This document shows, piece after piece, positions 34,485 to 42,703 of a stretch of 64,000 nt of DNA. Under the pieces are notes generated by a model. That model saw only the letters and a list, made by a program, of their open reading frames with translations, searched no databases and was not told where the DNA came from. Positions within the stretch are counted from its first letter, which is position 1; each line of letters begins with the position of its first letter. The translations under genes and the position numbers were made by a program. Origin of the DNA: Cyanobacteria bacterium SBLK (GTDB lineage Bacteria > Cyanobacteriota > Cyanobacteriia > Cyanobacteriales > Spirulinaceae); NCBI GenBank assembly GCA_017746715.1, contig JAGHZQ010000016.1:86804-150803 (forward strand), given 5' to 3'.

Positions 34485-34684
34485 ACTCTAACCTTAGAAG
34501 CTCATCAAATAATGCTTGCTTAATCCGAACAATAAATACTCATTGGTTTAATTACCACTCTAACCTTAGAAGCTCATCAAATAATGCTTGCTTAATCCGA
34601 ACAATAAATACTCATTGGTTTAATTACCACTCTAACCTTAGAAGCTCATCAAATAATGTTTGCTCAATCCGAACAATATTAACA
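34485..34684. repeat. 72-bp tandem repeat of the methyltransferase leader, 2.8 copies
   Basis: Units begin ACTCTAACCTTAGAAGCTCA at 34485, 34557 and 34629, exactly 72 bases apart. The first two are nearly identical. The third runs directly into the ATG at 34685: its GAACAAT...ACAATGAATACTCATC corresponds to GAACAATAAATACTCATTGG in the first two copies. The leader and first codons of the downstream gene were therefore duplicated, and the start codons of the extra copies now read ATA. Confidence 0.88.
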
Positions 34685-35476
34685 ATGAATACTCATCAAA
34701 CGTCCCGCGATCGCGAAGCCCAACGCTTCTCCAAACGCAACATATTCCGCGCCGAACTCATTTACGGTCAAGGCTTTAATAGTCCAGGAGGAACCGCAGC
34801 AATTGATATGCTTTGTAAAGATGTCCCCAAATTTCCGGGAATGTCAATTTTAGATGTAGGTTGCGGCTCGGGGGGTGCGGCTTTTCATTTTGCCCGTAAC
34901 TATGAGGCAAAAGTTGTCGGAGTTGACTGCGTTGCCGAAATGCTGACTTTATGTCGAGAACGCCATCAAGAACAGTCTCATTTACCCATAGAATTCCAAC
35001 AGGGAGATATTCAAACCCTGCCCCTCGATGCGAATACCTTCGACTTGGTTTGGTCTCGGGATGTTTTTATGTATCTCGAAGATAATGAAAAGAGTTGGCG
35101 CAAGATCTACAATGTTTTAAAACCGGGGGGCTATTTCGTCTATGTCGATTTTTTCAAAGGCTATAGCGATATCTCGCAAAAATTTGTCGATTACATGAAA
35201 ATCTGCAACTACTATTTGCAAAACTTGTACGAGTGCGATCGCTTGCTGAGAGAGTTGGGATATGAAGTTATGAGAACCGTTGATATTACGGCTTGGATTG
35301 CCGATTTATATGGAGACAATTTGGTCGAACTCGCCCAAAACGAAGCCGAGTTCGTTCGAGAATACGGTCGATCGGACTACGACCATATCGTGAGTCGCTG
35401 GCATGGAAAAATTGAATACGGTCGTCAAAAAGATTTGCTACACGGTCTCGCGATCGCTCGCAAACCCAAGGAATAA
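34685..35476 (+). CDS. SAM-dependent N-methyltransferase, phosphoethanolamine-methyltransferase-like (2)
   Basis: 263 aa from the ATG at 34685. A longer frame from 34340 is open but runs through repeats and is rejected. It is a paralogue of the gene at 33453, sharing SKRNIFRAELIYGQGFNSPGGTAAID, the SAM motif ILDVGCGSGGAAFHFARNYE, GDIQTLPLD, VWSRDVFMYLEDNEKSWRKIYNVLKPGGYFVYVDF and the C-terminal YDHIVSRWHGKIEYGRQKDLLHGL. Two related enzymes in series suggest stepwise N-methylation, for example first to mono- and then to di/trimethyl forms, as in split plant and nematode phosphoethanolamine methyltransferases. Its own leader is a tandem repeat, so its expression may vary independently of the operon. 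Confidence 0.85.
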   Translation: MNTHQTSRDREAQRFSKRNIFRAELIYGQGFNSPGGTAAIDMLCKDVPKFPGMSILDVGCGSGGAAFHFARNYEAKVVGVDCVAEMLTLCRERHQEQSHLPIEFQQGDIQTLPLDANTFDLVWSRDVFMYLEDNEKSWRKIYNVLKPGGYFVYVDFFKGYSDISQKFVDYMKICNYYLQNLYECDRLLRELGYEVMRTVDITAWIADLYGDNLVELAQNEAEFVREYGRSDYDHIVSRWHGKIEYGRQKDLLHGLAIARKPKE

Positions 35477-35507
35477 AAATTGTCTTATTGTGGAACAAGT
35501 ATCACCT

Positions 35508-35551
35508 CGGCATACTTCGACATTGCTCAGTACAAGTCGCTCAGCGACCAC
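35508..35551. repeat. Dispersed CTTCGAC...GCTCAG repeat
   Basis: ACTTCGACATTGCTCAGTAC followed by AAGTCGCTCAGCGACC belongs to the widespread CTTCGAC-N-GCTCAG intergenic family. Related copies are at about 26460 (CTTCGACAAGCTCAG) and 42665 (ACTGAGCGAAGTCAAAG, inverted). Confidence 0.65.
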
Positions 35552-35575
35552 CCTGCTTGTTCGAGAATTTTGTTA

Positions 35576-36526
35576 TTAGCTTTGAGCGATGCACAAACAT
35601 CCCAACGTAATCAAAATAGCCGCACCAATGCGAAGTCTCGGAGAAGGTTCCCGCAAAATTAACGTTCCGACAATGACCCCCAAAACAATACTAATTTGAC
35701 GCAGTGAGGTTAAGTAACTAACATGGGCGCTAAACTGATAAGCCAACAACATAAACCAGTAAGACCCAAAAACAAAGAGACTGAAAAGAATTGCCGATTT
35801 CCAATTCGCAAAGAAAGAAAATAGAGACGAGCGCAATGAGATGGGTTGTTCGCCTGAAGTCTGGTATACAGTTTGCAATTTATTGGGATCGTGCGGACGT
35901 TCCTCCTCAATAAATTGCAGCATCAGCCACAAACAGGGAACGGTAAAGAAGGCTTGCAAGAGTTCGTAGCGAGCCGAGGAAGCCATGTGATGGGGTAGCA
36001 ACACATCCACGGCAACCTTATCGATCGTGGTATAAGCCACTGTTGCGAGGACGATCGCCAAAACCCACACGGCTGACCAATTCCAGTAGTCCCGAAAAGA
36101 TATCGCTTGCAATGATTGGAGGGGGGCGATCGCGCAGCCTGCCATCACCAGGGCAATACCCGACCAACCCAGTAAGGACGGTTCGTATCCGCGCAGAACG
36201 TCAAATCCAGCCAAGAATAGCACGGGTAAGGCTCGACTGACCGGATAGACTATCGTAAAATTGCCGTGGCGGTATCCCATGGTCAAACCAAAATAATAGG
36301 CCGCGTGAACGATACCCGAAATTAAGATCGCTCCCCACAGTAAAATCGAGAAGCGATCGCCGTGCCATTCTGCCACTAACTCGGAAACAAGCCCGGCAAA
36401 ACCCGCAACGATGAGACAGCGCAAAAAGAGATTGCCGCTAACTTTTTGCTGGGAATGGGCCAGCAGATTCCACGTTGCATGGGTTGTTGCTGACAGAAAA
36501 ACCAGAATAATCGCAGCTAACGGCAT
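35576..36526 (-). CDS. EamA/DMT family transporter
   Basis: 316 aa, about ten hydrophobic segments in two EamA halves. The first half starts MPLAAIILVFLSATTHATWNLL and contains GLTMGYRHGNFTIVYPVSRALPVLF, the typical EamA signature around helix 3-4. A hydrophilic loop (EEERPHDPNKLQTVYQTSGEQ) separates it from the last four helices, and the end has TLILREPSPRLRIGAAILITLG. It converges on the second methyltransferase gene. Export of a metabolite is likely. Association with the phosphonate cluster is possible by position only. Confidence 0.85.
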   Translation of the reverse strand: MPLAAIILVFLSATTHATWNLLAHSQQKVSGNLFLRCLIVAGFAGLVSELVAEWHGDRFSILLWGAILISGIVHAAYYFGLTMGYRHGNFTIVYPVSRALPVLFLAGFDVLRGYEPSLLGWSGIALVMAGCAIAPLQSLQAISFRDYWNWSAVWVLAIVLATVAYTTIDKVAVDVLLPHHMASSARYELLQAFFTVPCLWLMLQFIEEERPHDPNKLQTVYQTSGEQPISLRSSLFSFFANWKSAILFSLFVFGSYWFMLLAYQFSAHVSYLTSLRQISIVLGVIVGTLILREPSPRLRIGAAILITLGCLCIAQS

Positions 36527-36566
36527 ACCAATCCAAGTTTTGTCAATTTAAAGATTGTCATGCACC

Positions 36567-37016
36567 CTACGGACAACAGACACCACCCGAAATTAAATTC
36601 GTTTCCTGCGATTCGAGGGTTAGATTGCGATCGGGATGGGTATCTGCTACCAGCAAAGCAAAGATTTCCCACTCGTTGCCATCGGGATCCGTTATCCAAA
36701 CTTTATCCTGAACGCCATAGCAGCAGGTGGTCTCGAGCTCCTCTCGCACATCCAAACCCATGCTTTTGAAGCGGGCGATCGCGTTGCGAACCTCTTCTTG
36801 AGTTTCTACTTGAATGCCCAAGTGAGATAGAGCGCCTCCGGGCTGATGTTCCGGGTTCAGTTCTAAACTCAAGTTCAGGGCTGGATTGTCCAGATCGAAC
36901 TTGGCATAATCTCCCTTGTACTTAATCGGTGCTTGACCCAGCATTGTCTGATAAAACTCGACAGACTGCTGCAAATCTTTGACATTGAGAGCAACGTGGG
37001 TTTTAAATGTACTCAT
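36567..37016 (-). CDS. arsI: ArsI-type C-As lyase (vicinal-oxygen-chelate dioxygenase)
   Basis: 149 aa. Vicinal-oxygen-chelate fold. Likely Fe(II) ligands are H7 (FKTHVALNV), H65 (ALSHLGIQV) and E117 (DGNEWEIFA). The vicinal thiols C98-C99 in ETTCCYGVQDKVWITDPDG are the signature of ArsI, which binds trivalent organoarsenicals and cleaves the C-As bond of methylarsenite; the CadI cadmium-induced proteins are close relatives. A further CCP ends the chain. The start overlaps the stop of the upstream arsR-type gene by 4 bases, so the two are cotranscribed. ArsI has been characterised in Nostoc. Confidence 0.88.
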   Translation of the reverse strand: MSTFKTHVALNVKDLQQSVEFYQTMLGQAPIKYKGDYAKFDLDNPALNLSLELNPEHQPGGALSHLGIQVETQEEVRNAIARFKSMGLDVREELETTCCYGVQDKVWITDPDGNEWEIFALLVADTHPDRNLTLESQETNLISGGVCCP

Positions 37017-37387
37017 TTCACGACCTCCTCGAGGTTATTTAAGAATAAAGTTTCAGGATCGGAATTTTCGGAACTTAAACTCAGATCGTCTATGCCTCGA
37101 CAACAGTTTTCTGTTAAGTAATAGATCAAAGCATTCATTTGCTGATAGTGGGCACTATAGATGATATAACGCCCCTCTCGGCAAGCGCAAACTAATCTTG
37201 CTTGACTTAACTGCTGCAAGTGAAAAGAGAGCGTCGCCAGAGGAATATTCAAAGTTTTTGCGATTTTACCGGCTGGCATTCCCTCGGGTCCTTGCCGGAC
37301 GAGTAAGCGAAAAATGGCAAGCCGAGACATTTGCGCTAGGGCGGCTAAAGCCCTTACGGCTTCTTCGCTTCCAAGTTTTGCGTCCAT
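37013..37387 (-). CDS. arsR: ArsR/SmtB-family metalloid-responsive repressor
   Basis: 124 aa. The winged helix-turn-helix is clear: LGSEEAVRALAALAQMSRLAIFRLLV, MPAGKIAKTLNIPLATLSFHLQQLSQARLV and the wing REGRYIIYSAHY. Cysteines in LVCACREG and ENCCRG could form the As(III)/Sb(III) site, though their placement differs from the E. coli CxC helix. It is cotranscribed with arsI and divergent from the pst operon. A pair of 40-bp direct repeats in the intervening DNA are likely operators. Binding of arsenic should release repression of arsI and possibly of pst. Confidence 0.88.
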   Translation of the reverse strand: MDAKLGSEEAVRALAALAQMSRLAIFRLLVRQGPEGMPAGKIAKTLNIPLATLSFHLQQLSQARLVCACREGRYIIYSAHYQQMNALIYYLTENCCRGIDDLSLSSENSDPETLFLNNLEEVVK

Positions 37388-37440
37388 ATTTTTAGGCAGT
37401 TAACGTTGAATCGAGCAAGATTGCGATCGAGGCGTTTCGG

Positions 37441-37558
37441 TTTCTGATTGGTAATTCCATATTTCCAATAATATGAAATTGTTAGACAAACGTCAATTAC
37501 AATCCCCAAAAAATTTAATTTCCGATTGTTAATTTTATGTTTCCAATAATATCGAAAT
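37441..37558. promoter_or_regulatory. Paired 40-bp direct repeats, candidate ArsR operators
   Basis: Bases 37441-37480 and 37519-37558 are near-identical, 78 bases apart. Each contains TTTC-GATTG-TAATT and ATTTCCAATAATAT-GAAAT, the latter a partial inverted repeat. They lie in the 468-base gap between arsR (minus) and pstS (plus). The rest of the gap (37560-37855) is AT-rich with no other clear feature. Confidence 0.6.
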
Positions 37559-37855
37559 AATAACGCGAAGGTTCATAATTCCGAAAAAATATCAATAAAA
37601 AATGAAAAGAGAAAAGAAAAATTCTTTAATCGAGAGATAAACTTTAAGTTTTTGTATAGCTGTGGGAAAATTCAACAAATTAGAAGCTAAAATTGCCGGA
37701 TATCTTGATTGCCGCTCATCTTGTACGAAGAAATACGCACAAAACGATCGCAACAAAATGCCAAGTTAGCATCGTTTGATGAAGAAACTCGGGCGATCGA
37801 AACTTAAGACTATCTTAGATCGAGATAATTCAATCTGCTCTAATGGATATCCAAA

Positions 37856-38713
37856 ATGAACATGAAATCGAACATCATTAAATCTTTAATGCTCTGTTTT
37901 GTTTTGAGCCTGTTGCAAAGTTGCGGGTCAAATGCTTCTAGAGGAAATTCTTCAGCAACAGAACAAGAACCAAAGCTAATTATCACGGGTTCGAGTACGA
38001 TCGGACCTCTCGTGTCGGAAATGGGCAAACGCTTTGAAGCGCAGAACCCCAAATTGCGAGTAGACATTCAAACCGGCGGCTCCTCCCGAGGACTGTCCGA
38101 TACAGCGCAAGGACTAGCCGACATCGGCATGGTTTCTCGAGGACTCAAAGAAGGAGAGACCGAAGGACGGCGAGTTTTTACGATTGCCTTAGATGGCGTC
38201 AGTCCGATTGTGAATGCAGACAATTCCTTGATCGAAATCGATCGCCAACAAGTCATCGATATTTACACGGGTAAAATTGCCAACTGGCAAGCCATAACCG
38301 GTCGAGATGCGCCGATTACCGTCGTCAACAAATCAGAAGGACATTCGACTTTAGAGCTTTTTTTGCAGCATTTTCAACTAGAACCAGAACAAGTCGAAGC
38401 CACGGTGATTATTGGCGACAATCAACAAGGGATTAAAACCATTGCTGGGAATGTTGATGCGATCGGGTACGTTTCCATTGGTGCCGCATCTTACAGTATC
38501 GAGCAAGGCGTTCCTATTAAATTATTAAAACTCGATGGTGTCGAAGCAAAAGTCGATATGGTAATCGATGGCAGTTTTCCCTTATCTCGTCCCCTCAACC
38601 TCGTGACCCAAGGAAACCCCAATCCCTTAGCCGAAAAATTTCTCGATTTTGTTCTTGCAGAGGAAAACCATGATCTCATCCGCGAACAAAACTTTGTCCC
38701 TCCAAAAAATTGA
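37856..38713 (+). CDS. pstS: Phosphate ABC transporter substrate-binding lipoprotein
   Basis: 285 aa. A lipoprotein signal peptide ends LSLLQSC; the mature protein begins after that Cys. PstS-type phosphate-binding elements are LIITGSSTIGPLVSEMGKRFE, IQTGGSSRGLSD, NADNSLIEIDRQQVIDIYTGKIANWQ and NKSEGHSTLELFLQHF. It binds phosphate (or a related oxyanion) in the periplasm for the PstCAB importer encoded next, with pstC starting 44 bases before its stop. It is divergent from arsR-arsI, which suggests arsenate/phosphate interplay. Confidence 0.9.
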   Translation: MNMKSNIIKSLMLCFVLSLLQSCGSNASRGNSSATEQEPKLIITGSSTIGPLVSEMGKRFEAQNPKLRVDIQTGGSSRGLSDTAQGLADIGMVSRGLKEGETEGRRVFTIALDGVSPIVNADNSLIEIDRQQVIDIYTGKIANWQAITGRDAPITVVNKSEGHSTLELFLQHFQLEPEQVEATVIIGDNQQGIKTIAGNVDAIGYVSIGAASYSIEQGVPIKLLKLDGVEAKVDMVIDGSFPLSRPLNLVTQGNPNPLAEKFLDFVLAEENHDLIREQNFVPPKN

Positions 38714-39551
38714 TCGGATTTTAGTTTGGTTGTTGCGTATCCTTGCAACAGTTGCCGGGGCGATCGTCGTCCAAATTTTTATTTTCCTCTTTCTAGAATC
38801 CTGGCCGATTTTGCAAAAGATGGGGGTTTTTCCCTTTTTGCTGGATCGGACTTGGCTTCCTTCCAAAGGACTTTATAGCCTCATGCCGATGCTCCTGGGC
38901 ACTCTCTTTGTTGTTGGAGGCGCCTTGGTATTGGCTGCTCCTTTGGGCATCTTATCTGCCCTATTTTGCCGTTTCTATGCTCCTCCTTTTTTAGCGGGTC
39001 TTTATCGCCACCTCTTAGAATTGCTGGTGGGCATTCCGGGGGTCGTCTATGGTTTTTGGGGTTTGGTGGTCTTAGTCCCTTGGCTGAATCAATTTCAGCC
39101 CCCCGGTAGCAGTCTCATGGCAGGAATTTTAATATTGGGGTTGATGGCACTACCGACGATCGCCTTAACCACAGAAGCCAGTTTTGCCGAAGTTCCTGTT
39201 GAATATCTCCGTGCTGCTACTGCTTTGGGTTTGTCTCGCTGGAGCATCATTTGGGGGGTTGTCTTACCCGCAGCGCGATCGGGGGTATTTGCCAGTTTTA
39301 TTTTAGGGGCGGGGCGCGCTTTAGGGGAAACAATGGTCGTGCTGATGGTGTGCGGCAATATCGTGCAAATTCCCCGCAGTTTATTCGACCCCATTCGCAC
39401 CTTACCCGCCAATATTGCTCTCGAAATGGCTTACGCGTTAGGGGATCATCGCGCCGCTCTTTTTGCGAGCGGACTTTTGCTCTTACTGGTCAGTCTGGTT
39501 TTAGTTGGGATTGCCGAAGCGATCGCGGAGAAAGAGATTTATGGGCGTTGA
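38670..39551 (+). CDS. pstC: Phosphate ABC transporter permease PstC
   Basis: 293 aa from the ATG at 38670, with AGAGGAA just upstream; the in-frame TTG 38649 is less likely. Six hydrophobic segments are visible. Typical PstC elements are the first helix, LVGIPGVVYGFWGLVVLVPWLNQF, and the EAA-type loop EVPVEYLRAATALGLSRWSIIWGVVLPAARSGVFASFILGAGRALGETMVV. It overlaps pstS by 44 bases and pstA by 11, showing translational coupling. Confidence 0.9.
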   Translation: MISSANKTLSLQKIDRILVWLLRILATVAGAIVVQIFIFLFLESWPILQKMGVFPFLLDRTWLPSKGLYSLMPMLLGTLFVVGGALVLAAPLGILSALFCRFYAPPFLAGLYRHLLELLVGIPGVVYGFWGLVVLVPWLNQFQPPGSSLMAGILILGLMALPTIALTTEASFAEVPVEYLRAATALGLSRWSIIWGVVLPAARSGVFASFILGAGRALGETMVVLMVCGNIVQIPRSLFDPIRTLPANIALEMAYALGDHRAALFASGLLLLLVSLVLVGIAEAIAEKEIYGR

Positions 39552-40392
39552 TAACAACCAAAAGATTGCTATCTATAAAGATTGGGGATTAAAGTTGCTC
39601 GTTTGGGGAACGGTACTCTTCATTACCAGCATTTTTCTTTGGATTGCGATCGATGTTGCGAGCAATGGCATCGGGCAAATTTCATGGGAATTTCTGACAA
39701 CAGAACCGCGAAATGCAGGGCGATCGGGGGGAATTCTTTCGGTTCTCATCTCGACGGGTTTAATTCTCTTGGTTTGCTTGGGGAGTGCCGTCCCCCTCGG
39801 ACTGGGTACGGCAATTTTACTCGCAGAATATACCCCAATCCAAAATTGGTTTGCGCGTTGGGTGCGTCGCAGTTTGGACTTACTGGCGGGGGTTCCATCC
39901 ATTGTTTTTGGTTTATTTGGCAACGCTTTCTTTTGCATTTACCTGGGCCTGGGTTTTTCGATTTTATCGGGAGGATTAACCCTAGCCTGCATGATTTTAC
40001 CGATTTTAATTCGCACCATTGAAATGGGTTTGCGATCGGTTCCCCAAGACTATCGCTTGGCTGCCGTTTCTCTTGGTCTCAGCCGCACTTCAACCTTAGT
40101 TCATGTCCTGTTACCGTCAGCCATTCCCAGTTTGCTAGCCGGGCTGATTTTGGGGATGGGACGGGCGATCGCAGAAGCTGCGGCCTTAATTTACACGAGC
40201 GGTTATGTCGATCGCACGCCCGAGTCTTTATTCGATTCGGGGCGCTCTTTATCGATTCACATTTACGACCTGTCTATGAATGTTCCGGGGGGAGATAAAA
40301 ATGCTTATGCTTCCGTTCTCGTTCTGTTGGTATTGTTACTCTCGATTAATAGTATAACAACAGGTTTCAGCCGCCTCTGGATATCCAAATAA
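39541..40392 (+). CDS. pstA: Phosphate ABC transporter permease PstA
   Basis: 283 aa from the ATG at 39541, inside the end of pstC. Six hydrophobic segments. PstA elements are AILLAEYTPIQNWFARWVRRSLDLLAGVPSIVFGLFG and the EAA loop SVPQDYRLAAVSLGLSRTSTLVHVLLPSAIPSLLAGLILGMGRAIAEAAALIYTSG. It forms the permease dimer with PstC. Confidence 0.9.
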   Translation: MGVDNNQKIAIYKDWGLKLLVWGTVLFITSIFLWIAIDVASNGIGQISWEFLTTEPRNAGRSGGILSVLISTGLILLVCLGSAVPLGLGTAILLAEYTPIQNWFARWVRRSLDLLAGVPSIVFGLFGNAFFCIYLGLGFSILSGGLTLACMILPILIRTIEMGLRSVPQDYRLAAVSLGLSRTSTLVHVLLPSAIPSLLAGLILGMGRAIAEAAALIYTSGYVDRTPESLFDSGRSLSIHIYDLSMNVPGGDKNAYASVLVLLVLLLSINSITTGFSRLWISK

Positions 40393-40427
40393 ATTGATTA
40401 TTTTATTGTTCATTATCGATAGATCTC

Positions 40428-41237
40428 ATGATACAAACTCCGACAATTCCCGCTGTTGAATCCGACTTGACAAATAGTTATTTATATGCAGAGAATTTGA
40501 GTTTGTATTATGGTAATAAACCGGCATTTAAAGAAGTAACAATTGGGGTAAAAAAAGGTCAAATTGCTGCCTTAATCGGTCCATCGGGTTGCGGAAAAAC
40601 CAGCTTTCTTTCTTGTTTGAACCGTCTTACGGATTTGCTCCCGAACTGTCGGGTTTCTGGGAAAGTGCAAGTGGGAAAATGGGATGTCATGCACCCGAAA
40701 ACGAACTTAATAGCCTTGCGCCGTCAGGTCGGGATGATTTTTCAAAAACCGAATCCGTTTCCGTTTTCAATTTGGAAAAATATTGCGTTTCCGCTCAAAG
40801 AACATGGCATTCGCGATCGCGGCGAACTCGATCGCATTGTCGAGACAGTCTTACAAGATGTGGGACTTTGGGATGAGGTTAAGGATCGTTTAAATTCCTC
40901 AGCTTTGTATCTTTCTGGAGGACAGCAACAACGCCTCTGTATTGCTCGCAGCTTGGCTTTAAAACCGGAGATTTTGCTCATGGACGAACCCTGTAGCGCA
41001 TTAGATCCAATTTCAGGAGGAGTCGTAGAGGATCTCATTGCCAGTTTGCAGGGCAAATACACGGTTTTAATTGTTACCCATAATTTGGCCCAAGCGAAAC
41101 GAATTGCCAACACGGCAGCTTTATTTTGGGTACAAAATGGTTGCGGTTGTTTAATGGAAGCGGGGTCTGTCGAACAAATTTTTCAAACGCCCCAACACCC
41201 GATTACCAAGGCTTATGTTAGCGGGAGTAAAGGGTGA
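40428..41237 (+). CDS. pstB: Phosphate ABC transporter ATPase PstB
   Basis: 269 aa. Walker A GPSGCGKTSF, the PstB-specific SCLNRLTDLLPNCRVSGKV, Q-loop MIFQKPNPFPFSIWKN, ABC signature LSGGQQQRLCIARSLALKP, Walker B ILLMDEPCSALDPIS, and the H-loop VTHNLAQAKR. It energises PstCA. No phoU follows, so this pst set may be a secondary system beside a main phosphate importer elsewhere. Confidence 0.93.
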   Translation: MIQTPTIPAVESDLTNSYLYAENLSLYYGNKPAFKEVTIGVKKGQIAALIGPSGCGKTSFLSCLNRLTDLLPNCRVSGKVQVGKWDVMHPKTNLIALRRQVGMIFQKPNPFPFSIWKNIAFPLKEHGIRDRGELDRIVETVLQDVGLWDEVKDRLNSSALYLSGGQQQRLCIARSLALKPEILLMDEPCSALDPISGGVVEDLIASLQGKYTVLIVTHNLAQAKRIANTAALFWVQNGCGCLMEAGSVEQIFQTPQHPITKAYVSGSKG

Positions 41238-41278
41238 GGATTTTTGAGGGAGTGGGAGGGGCGCGATCGCCAGCGAAC

Positions 41279-41340
41279 CCGAAAAAAACATTACAGATGA
41301 GGGCGCAAGGGACAAAATCCCGTTTAATACAGATTAAAAT
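41279..41340 (+). promoter_or_regulatory. Shared upstream element and -10 box before moeB
   Basis: The 22-base string with CATTACAGATGA at 41279-41300 is identical to 28198-28219 before aroA. A TAAAAT box follows at 41335-41340, giving a leader of about 90 bases to the moeB start at 41434. Confidence 0.5.
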
Positions 41341-41433
41341 AGATAGTCTACCCCAGCCAAAAACTGCGATCGCCGCAAAACCCCTACCCCAACCGCCGCG
41401 ATCGCGCTACAAGAACCCTAAACTCGACAGTCA

Positions 41434-42606
41434 ATGTTAAATCCCAACTTGGATGAAATCCAACTGACGAAAGAAGAATACGAGCGCTATTCGCGTCACA
41501 TCATCTTGCCAGAAGTAGGGCTGGACGGGCAAAAACGCCTGAAATCCGCCAGCGTTCTCTGCATCGGTACCGGCGGTCTCGGGTCGCCCCTGTTACTCTA
41601 TCTTGCGGCGGCAGGCATCGGGCGCATCGGCATTGTCGATTTTGATATCGTCGATAGTTCCAACCTGCAACGCCAAATCATTCACGGAACCTCATGGGTA
41701 GGCAAACCGAAAATCGAATCGGCTAAAAACCGCATCCATGAAATCAATCCCGATTGTCAGGTGGACTTATATAATACTCTCTTGAGTTCGGCAAATGCCC
41801 TCGATATTATCAAACCTTACGATATTGTCGTGGACGGAACCGATAATTTTCCCACCCGCTATCTGACGAACGATGCTTGCGTTCTCCTCGATAAGCCCAA
41901 CGTTTACGGCTCGATTTTCCGCTTTGAAGGGCAAGCAACGGTCTTTAATTACGAAGGCGGCCCCAATTACCGGGACCTGTACCCCGAACCCCCCCCGCCC
42001 GGGATGGTTCCCTCCTGTGCGGAAGGTGGCGTACTTGGCGTTCTACCGGGGATTGTTGGCACGATTCAAGCCACGGAGACCATTAAAATCATTTTGGGCA
42101 AAGACACGACCTTAAGCGGGCGCTTGCTCCTGTTTAACGCCCTCGACATGACATTCCGAGAATTAAAGTTGCGTCCCAACCCCATTCGCCCAGTTATCGA
42201 GAAACTCATCGACTACGAACAATTCTGCGGCATTCCCCAAGCAAAAGCTGCTGAAGAAAAAGAACGACAAGCACTGTCGGAAATGAATGTACGGGAGTTA
42301 AAACAGCTTCTCGATAGCGGTGCGGATGATTTTGTTTTGATTGACGTTCGCAACCCCAACGAATACGAAATCGCCAAAATTCCAGGGGCGGTTTTAATTC
42401 CCCTACCGGAGATCGAACGCGGTGCGGGGATTGAAAAAGTCAAGGAACTGGTGAACGGTCATCGTCTCATCGCCCATTGTAAGGGCGGCGTGCGATCGGC
42501 AAAAGCTCTCAGCATTCTCAAGGACTTTGGCATTGAGGGAACGAATGTTAAAGGCGGAATTCGCGCTTGGAGTCAAGAAGTCGATTCTTCCGTACCAGAA
42601 TACTAA
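41434..42606 (+). CDS. moeB: Adenylyltransferase/sulphurtransferase MoeB-rhodanese fusion
   Basis: 390 aa. Residues 1-250 form an E1-like domain: ERYSRHIILPEVGLDGQKRL, nucleotide-binding GTGGLGSPLLLYLAAAG, metal-binding Asp in DGTDNFPTRY, and VPSCAEGGVLGVLPGIVG. Residues 280-385 form a rhodanese domain with the persulphide Cys in IAHCKGGVRSAKAL (about C349). The fusion activates the C-terminal Gly of ubiquitin-like sulphur carriers (MoaD, ThiS, possibly a cysteine-synthesis carrier) and loads sulphur. No partner gene is adjacent. Confidence 0.93.
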   Translation: MLNPNLDEIQLTKEEYERYSRHIILPEVGLDGQKRLKSASVLCIGTGGLGSPLLLYLAAAGIGRIGIVDFDIVDSSNLQRQIIHGTSWVGKPKIESAKNRIHEINPDCQVDLYNTLLSSANALDIIKPYDIVVDGTDNFPTRYLTNDACVLLDKPNVYGSIFRFEGQATVFNYEGGPNYRDLYPEPPPPGMVPSCAEGGVLGVLPGIVGTIQATETIKIILGKDTTLSGRLLLFNALDMTFRELKLRPNPIRPVIEKLIDYEQFCGIPQAKAAEEKERQALSEMNVRELKQLLDSGADDFVLIDVRNPNEYEIAKIPGAVLIPLPEIERGAGIEKVKELVNGHRLIAHCKGGVRSAKALSILKDFGIEGTNVKGGIRAWSQEVDSSVPEY

Positions 42607-42610
42607 AAAT

Positions 42611-42703
42611 TGGTAATGGGGAATGGGGAATGAGTCATTGCTCATTCCTCGTTCCCTGTCTTACACTGAGCGAAGTCAAAGTGTTGCCTATTCCTGATTC
42701 CCC
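42611..42703. repeat. Intergenic repeat cluster
   Basis: GGGGAATG units, a perfect hairpin GGAATGAG (42627-42634)/CTCATTCC (42641-42648) and the ACTGAGCGAAGTCAAAG dispersed element fill the gap between moeB and the next gene. Confidence 0.6.

Noticed and set aside
34485..34684. Possible CRISPR array (regular repeats)
   Set aside because: The 72-bp units abut with no unique spacers and merge into a gene start; they are tandem duplications.
34340..34684. N-terminal extension of the second methyltransferase (115 residues)
   Set aside because: It is read from a GC-rich repeat and leader duplications; the paralogue at 33453 aligns from the ATG at 34685.
41234..41440. 68-codon frame between pstB and moeB
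   Set aside because: Low-complexity translation crossing the 22-bp upstream element; no conserved pattern.
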